In this document: piece after piece, positions 6,652 to 9,670 of the stretch | How the letters are laid out: each line of letters begins with the position of its first letter | How positions within the stretch are numbered: position 1 is the stretch's first letter | Source of the DNA: Chloroflexota bacterium | GTDB lineage: Bacteria; Chloroflexota; Dehalococcoidia; Dehalococcoidales; RBG-16-60-22 | DNA length: 9,670 bases | NCBI GenBank assembly: GCA_022574315.1 | Contig: JACZSH010000053.1 | Span: forward strand, 1-9,670 | Reading direction: 5' to 3' | Notes under the pieces: model-generated | What the model was told of the DNA's origin: nothing | The model's database searches: none | The model's input: the letters and a program-made list of their open reading frames with translations, nothing else | Program-made: the position numbers and the translations under genes

Positions 6652-7652
6652 TTCTGGGTATCGAAACTTCCTGTGACGAAACCTCGGCGGCGCTGGTGGC
6701 CGACGGGAAACAGGTATTATCCAATGTCATTGCCAATCAGCTGGACTTGCTCAGTAAGTACGGTGGGGTGGTTCCTGAAATTGCCGCTCGCCGGCACACC
6801 GAGCTTATCGGTTACGTTATCAAGGAGGCAATCGAATCGGCGGGTAAGTCCCTGGCCGACATTGAGGCCGTGGCCGTGACCGCCCGGCAGGGGCTCGTCG
6901 GCTGTCTGCTGGTGGGCGCCGCCGCCGCCAAAACATTGAGTTATTCTCTCGGCATACCGCTGATTGGGATCCATCACATCGAAGGGCACATCTTTGCCAA
7001 CCTGCTGGCCAATCCCCGCTTAACGGTGCCTCACGTCTGTTTAACCGTTTCCGGCGGGCATACCATGCTGGTTTATGTCCGGGACTACTGCCAGTATGAA
7101 TTACTGGGCAGCACTCTGGACGATGCCGCCGGTGAGGCTTTTGATAAAATCGCCAAATTTCTCGGCCTGGGATTCCCGGGAGGTCCTGTCATCGATAAAT
7201 TAGCCAGAGAGGGGAACCGGCGAGCGTTCAAATTTCCCCGGCCTTTGAGCACTTCCCGGACGCTGGACTTTAGCTTCAGCGGATTAAAAACATCCGTTAT
7301 CAATACCTTTAAACACCAGGTGGCTGGTAACGAGGCGTTGCCCCTGGAGGATATTGCCGCCAGTTTTCAGGAGGCGATAGTCGATGTTCTGGTCTCTAAG
7401 ACGGTGGAAGCGGCGGCCCGGACTGAGGTATCGGTAGTCAGTGTTACCGGCGGCGTATCCGCCAATAGCCGGTTGAGAGAAGCTTTCGTTGACGCCGGCC
7501 GGGAAACAGGTTTGACCGTGTATTTCCCTGAGTTTTCCCTGTGCACGGATAACGCCGCCATGATTGCCGCTGCCGGCCAGGCGCGCTATGAACGCGGTGA
7601 TGCGGCTGATTTAAACCTTAATGTGGTTCCTTACGCGCCGCTGGAGGTATGA
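6645..7652 (+). CDS. tsaD: tRNA N6-adenosine threonylcarbamoyltransferase TsaD
   Basis: A 335-residue catalytic subunit that moves the threonylcarbamoyl group from threonylcarbamoyl-AMP to A37 of tRNA. The length is typical. Motifs in order: GIETSCDETSAALV (5-18), GGVVPEIAARRH (40-51), the metal-binding H111-x-x-x-H115 in HHIEGH, SGGHTMLVYV (136-145), STLDDAAGEAFDKIAK (156-171), GFPGGP (176-181), GGVSANSRLR (269-278) and CTDNAAMIAAAG (300-311). All key positions appear intact. The ATG lies inside the end of tsaB. The stop TGA is one base before the tsaC ATG, and the ribosome site of tsaC (GGAGG at 7643-7647) sits in the last tsaD codons. Confidence 0.98.
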   Translation: MLILGIETSCDETSAALVADGKQVLSNVIANQLDLLSKYGGVVPEIAARRHTELIGYVIKEAIESAGKSLADIEAVAVTARQGLVGCLLVGAAAAKTLSYSLGIPLIGIHHIEGHIFANLLANPRLTVPHVCLTVSGGHTMLVYVRDYCQYELLGSTLDDAAGEAFDKIAKFLGLGFPGGPVIDKLAREGNRRAFKFPRPLSTSRTLDFSFSGLKTSVINTFKHQVAGNEALPLEDIAASFQEAIVDVLVSKTVEAAARTEVSVVSVTGGVSANSRLREAFVDAGRETGLTVYFPEFSLCTDNAAMIAAAGQARYERGDAADLNLNVVPYAPLEV

Positions 7653-7653
7653 T

Positions 7654-8307
7654 ATGACAATTGAGATAAAATCAATTGATGGTAATGAGCCGTCACCTCG
7701 CATACTTGAAAAAGCCGCCAGTCATATATTAAAAGGCCGGGTGGTGGTCTGCCCCACGGATACGGGCTACGCTTTTTCGGCGAATGGCCTGGAGGCAAAA
7801 GCGGTGCTCAAAGTCTTCAACTTGAAAGGGCGTGACTATTCCAACCCGATACATATCGCGGTAAACTCACTCGAGGCGATGGAGAAGTACGCTCACCTGA
7901 ACAGATTTGCCGAACACCTCGCCCATATTTACTTACCGGGAGCACTGACCCTGGTGTTGCCGAAAAGAGAAATTATCCCTGCTCTGCTTGTTGCCGGACT
8001 GGATACCATTGGCATCAGAATTCCGGACAATAAGGTGATGCTGGAACTGGCACGGCTGACAGACTTGCCGTTAACTGCCACCAGCGCTAATTTCAGCGGC
8101 CACCCGACACCCTACGCGGTCCCTGAATTGGTTGAGCAAATGGGAGAGACAATCAGTGGGGTTGCCCTGGTGCTGGACCAGGGGCCGCTACCGGCGCGTG
8201 AGCTTTCCACGATAATAGATTTGACGGTTAGTCCCCCTCAACTTCTCCGGCAGGGAAAAGTGAGCTGGCTGGAAATACGCCAGGTTTTGCAATCGATTAC
8301 AGATTAA
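7654..8307 (+). CDS. tsaC: Threonylcarbamoyl-AMP synthase, TsaC/YwlC (Sua5-YciO-YrdC family)
   Basis: A 217-residue protein that makes threonylcarbamoyl-AMP from threonine, bicarbonate and ATP, the first step of t6A synthesis. The YrdC-domain motifs are clear: PTDTGYAF (34-41, where most relatives have PTDTVYGL), KGR (58-60), PGALTLVL (95-102), RIP (122-124), TSANFSG (143-149), STIIDL (185-190) and a closing RQGKVS (199-204). The chain ends soon after, so this is the single-domain TsaC form without a C-terminal Sua5 domain. The frame stays open upstream into tsaD, but the ATG at 7654 has GGAGG 6 bases before it and gives the normal N-terminus. Placement directly behind tsaD strongly supports the t6A role rather than the sequence-similar YciO branch. 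Confidence 0.94.
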   Translation: MTIEIKSIDGNEPSPRILEKAASHILKGRVVVCPTDTGYAFSANGLEAKAVLKVFNLKGRDYSNPIHIAVNSLEAMEKYAHLNRFAEHLAHIYLPGALTLVLPKREIIPALLVAGLDTIGIRIPDNKVMLELARLTDLPLTATSANFSGHPTPYAVPELVEQMGETISGVALVLDQGPLPARELSTIIDLTVSPPQLLRQGKVSWLEIRQVLQSITD

Positions 8308-8341
8308 AGCTGAATAGGATATCGGGCAGCGTCGTTCTGGT

Positions 8342-8371
8342 TTGACACCAAACGTAAATTCATGCTATCTT
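8342..8371 (+). promoter_or_regulatory. Strong ilvD promoter
   Basis: A perfect TTGACA (8342-8347) is followed by an 18-base spacer and TATCTT (8366-8371), which is preceded by TGC, giving an extended -10. It is the best promoter-like sequence in the window. A start near 8378 would give a leader of about 86 bases before the ilvD GTG at 8464. No terminator for tsaC is obvious between 8308 and 8341. Confidence 0.7.
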
Positions 8372-8375
8372 GTGA

Positions 8376-8434
8376 TACGGGCTACAGGCGCGTTCTTGTA
8401 ATTTCAAGTCCGTACAAAAAGTAGTTCTTTTTTT
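8376..8434 (+). promoter_or_regulatory. Structured, T-rich ilvD leader (two stem-loops)
   Basis: The first hairpin pairs TACGGGCT (8376-8383) with AGTCCGTA (8407-8414): eight pairs, one of them G-U, around a 23-base loop. A weak second hairpin pairs AAAAAG (8416-8421) with CTTTTT (8427-8432) across a 5-base loop and runs into a seven-T tract (8428-8434) and further T-rich sequence. The layout looks like an attenuator-type leader but the T tract is not preceded by a GC-rich stem, so termination would be weak. The role is unproven. Confidence 0.35.
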
Positions 8435-8463
8435 ATTTATTTTACTGAATAGGGGAATAAGGC

Positions 8464-9670
8464 GTGAAAAGTGATGCTGTTAAAAAGGGTATAGAACGGG
8501 CACCTCACCGTTCCCTGTTTTACGCCCTGGGTTGCACCAGGAGTGATATGGAGAAACCCTTTATTGGCGTTATTAATAGTTTCAGTGAAATTGTACCCGG
8601 GCATAAACACCTCCCCAGCATTGCCGAGGCAGTTAAGGAAGGGGTCCGCGAGGGCGGTGGCGTTCCATTTGAAGTCAATACCATTGCCCTTTGCGACGGT
8701 ATCGTCATGAACCATGCCGGGATGAAATATAGCTTGCCCAGTCGTGAGTTGATCGCCGACTCGGTAGAGACGGTTGCCGAAGCTCACGCCTTTGATGCCC
8801 TGGTCTTCATTTCCAGTTGCGATAAAATCGTCCCCGGGATGCTGATGGCCGCCGCCAGGCTGGACTTACCTTCCATTTTTATCAGCGGGGGGCCGATGAT
8901 GGCCGGGAATTTCGGCAGTGACGGCAGGAAAATCGACCTTATCTCGGTTTTTGAAGCCGTGGGACAGGTTGTCAGCGGTAATATGACCGAAGCAGAGTTG
9001 AGACAGATGGAAGAGGTGGCTTGCCCGGGATGCGGCAGTTGTGCCGGCATGTTTACCGCTAACACCATGAATTGCATGACCGAGGTGCTGGGACTGGGGC
9101 TGCCGGGTAACGGCACCATACCGGCGGTCGATGCCAGGCGACGGGGTCTGGCCAGAACCGCGGGGAAACAAATCATGAAGCTTTTAGCGGATGACCTACG
9201 GCCGCAGGCGCTTATTAACCGGGACTCTCTGTACAACGCTTTTACCGTTGATATGGCGTTGGGGGCCAGTACCAATTCTGTCCTGCACCTGATGGCGATT
9301 GCCCATGAAGCCGGGGTGAATTACCCGTTACCTGAGATAAATGAAATAAGCCAGAACACTCCTAGTCTGTGTAAGATAGCCCCCGCCGGGCCGCACCATA
9401 TGGAAGACCTGGACCGGGCGGGAGGTATTCCGGCGGTAATGCATGAGTTGCGGGGAAAACTGAAACTGAATGCGAAGACGGTGACCGGAGGAACCATCGC
9501 CGAGAACATTGCCCAGAGCCGGGTTAAGAACAGTGATGTCATTCGCCATATTGACAATCCCTATTCTCCCACCGGGGGGCTGGCCATTCTTTTTGGTAAC
9601 CTGGCTCCCGGCGGGGCCGTTGTCCGGCGGTCAGCGGTGGCTCCGGAGATGCTGGTTCACCGCGGGCCGG
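8464..9670 (+). CDS. ilvD: Dihydroxy-acid dehydratase, C-terminus cut by window edge
   Basis: An iron-sulfur dehydratase that converts 2,3-dihydroxy acids to 2-keto acids in isoleucine and valine synthesis. Reading from GTG at 8464, 402 codons are present; the family is about 550-560 residues, so roughly 150 lie beyond the edge. The start KSDAVKKGIERAPHRSL is the usual IlvD opening. Conserved blocks are NTIALCDGI (72-80), YSLPSRELIADSVE (89-102), SSCDKIVPGMLMA (117-129) with C119 and K121, CPGCGSCAGMFTANTMNC (187-204) with C187, C190 and C193, and GASTNSVLHL (267-276). VPGHKHL (44-50) lacks the extra cysteine that the plant-type 2Fe-2S enzymes have there, so a 4Fe-4S enzyme is more likely; C77 is an additional cysteine absent from the E. 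coli protein. AGGGGA (8451-8456) is 7 bases before the GTG. It has its own promoter. Confidence 0.97.
   Translation, partial: MKSDAVKKGIERAPHRSLFYALGCTRSDMEKPFIGVINSFSEIVPGHKHLPSIAEAVKEGVREGGGVPFEVNTIALCDGIVMNHAGMKYSLPSRELIADSVETVAEAHAFDALVFISSCDKIVPGMLMAAARLDLPSIFISGGPMMAGNFGSDGRKIDLISVFEAVGQVVSGNMTEAELRQMEEVACPGCGSCAGMFTANTMNCMTEVLGLGLPGNGTIPAVDARRRGLARTAGKQIMKLLADDLRPQALINRDSLYNAFTVDMALGASTNSVLHLMAIAHEAGVNYPLPEINEISQNTPSLCKIAPAGPHHMEDLDRAGGIPAVMHELRGKLKLNAKTVTGGTIAENIAQSRVKNSDVIRHIDNPYSPTGGLAILFGNLAPGGAVVRRSAVAPEMLVHRGP

Noticed and set aside
8372..8401. A 9-codon GTG...TAA frame in the ilvD leader.
   Set aside because: It has no ribosome site, starts upstream of the predicted transcription start, and carries little branched-chain codon bias.
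8784..9275. A 163-codon minus-strand frame opposite ilvD.
   Set aside because: ilvD reads without interruption here through its cysteine motifs, and the antisense product is low in recognisable features.

Overview
The window reads as ordinary bacterial chromosome of moderate GC content (roughly 50-55% by eye), densely packed with well-conserved housekeeping and metabolic genes. No mobile element, CRISPR array, tRNA, rRNA or phage gene is visible. A methylcobamide-methyltransferase/corrinoid-protein pair, an IlvD of the NTIA-x-C-DG type and the overall gene style point to an anaerobe, possibly a Dehalococcoidia-like Chloroflexota. That assignment is inference from protein style, not from a marker gene.

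Left part, minus strand (1-3281): guaA (GMP synthase; its C-terminus runs off the left edge) lies downstream of a two-gene unit. That unit encodes a small corrinoid-binding protein and a zinc methyltransferase of the UroD/MtaA/CmuA superfamily. The pair looks like the methyl-carrier and methyltransferase-II half of a corrinoid-dependent methyl-transfer system. The substrate-specific methyltransferase I and any reductive activator are not in the window.

Middle, plus strand (3449-8307): six genes run head to tail with gaps of 30 bases or less. They are a CtBP-like D-2-hydroxyacid dehydrogenase, an EamA/DMT permease, and then tsaE-tsaB-tsaD-tsaC. The last four are the complete bacterial set for N6-threonylcarbamoyladenosine (t6A) on ANN-decoding tRNAs: TsaC makes threonylcarbamoyl-AMP and TsaB/TsaD/TsaE transfer it to A37. 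The divergent 3282-3448 gap carries a good extended -10 for the plus-strand genes, and another extended -10 sits directly in front of tsaE.

Right part (8308-9670): a 156-base gap with a strong promoter and a structured, T-rich leader precedes ilvD (dihydroxy-acid dehydratase, branched-chain amino acid synthesis), which is cut by the right edge.

No new system is evident. The points most worth a second look are the methyltransferase/corrinoid pair lacking its substrate-specific partner, the compact four-gene t6A operon, the ilvD leader, and the apparently leaderless or near-leaderless starts of guaA and tsaE. No gene-free stretch exceeds 170 bases.
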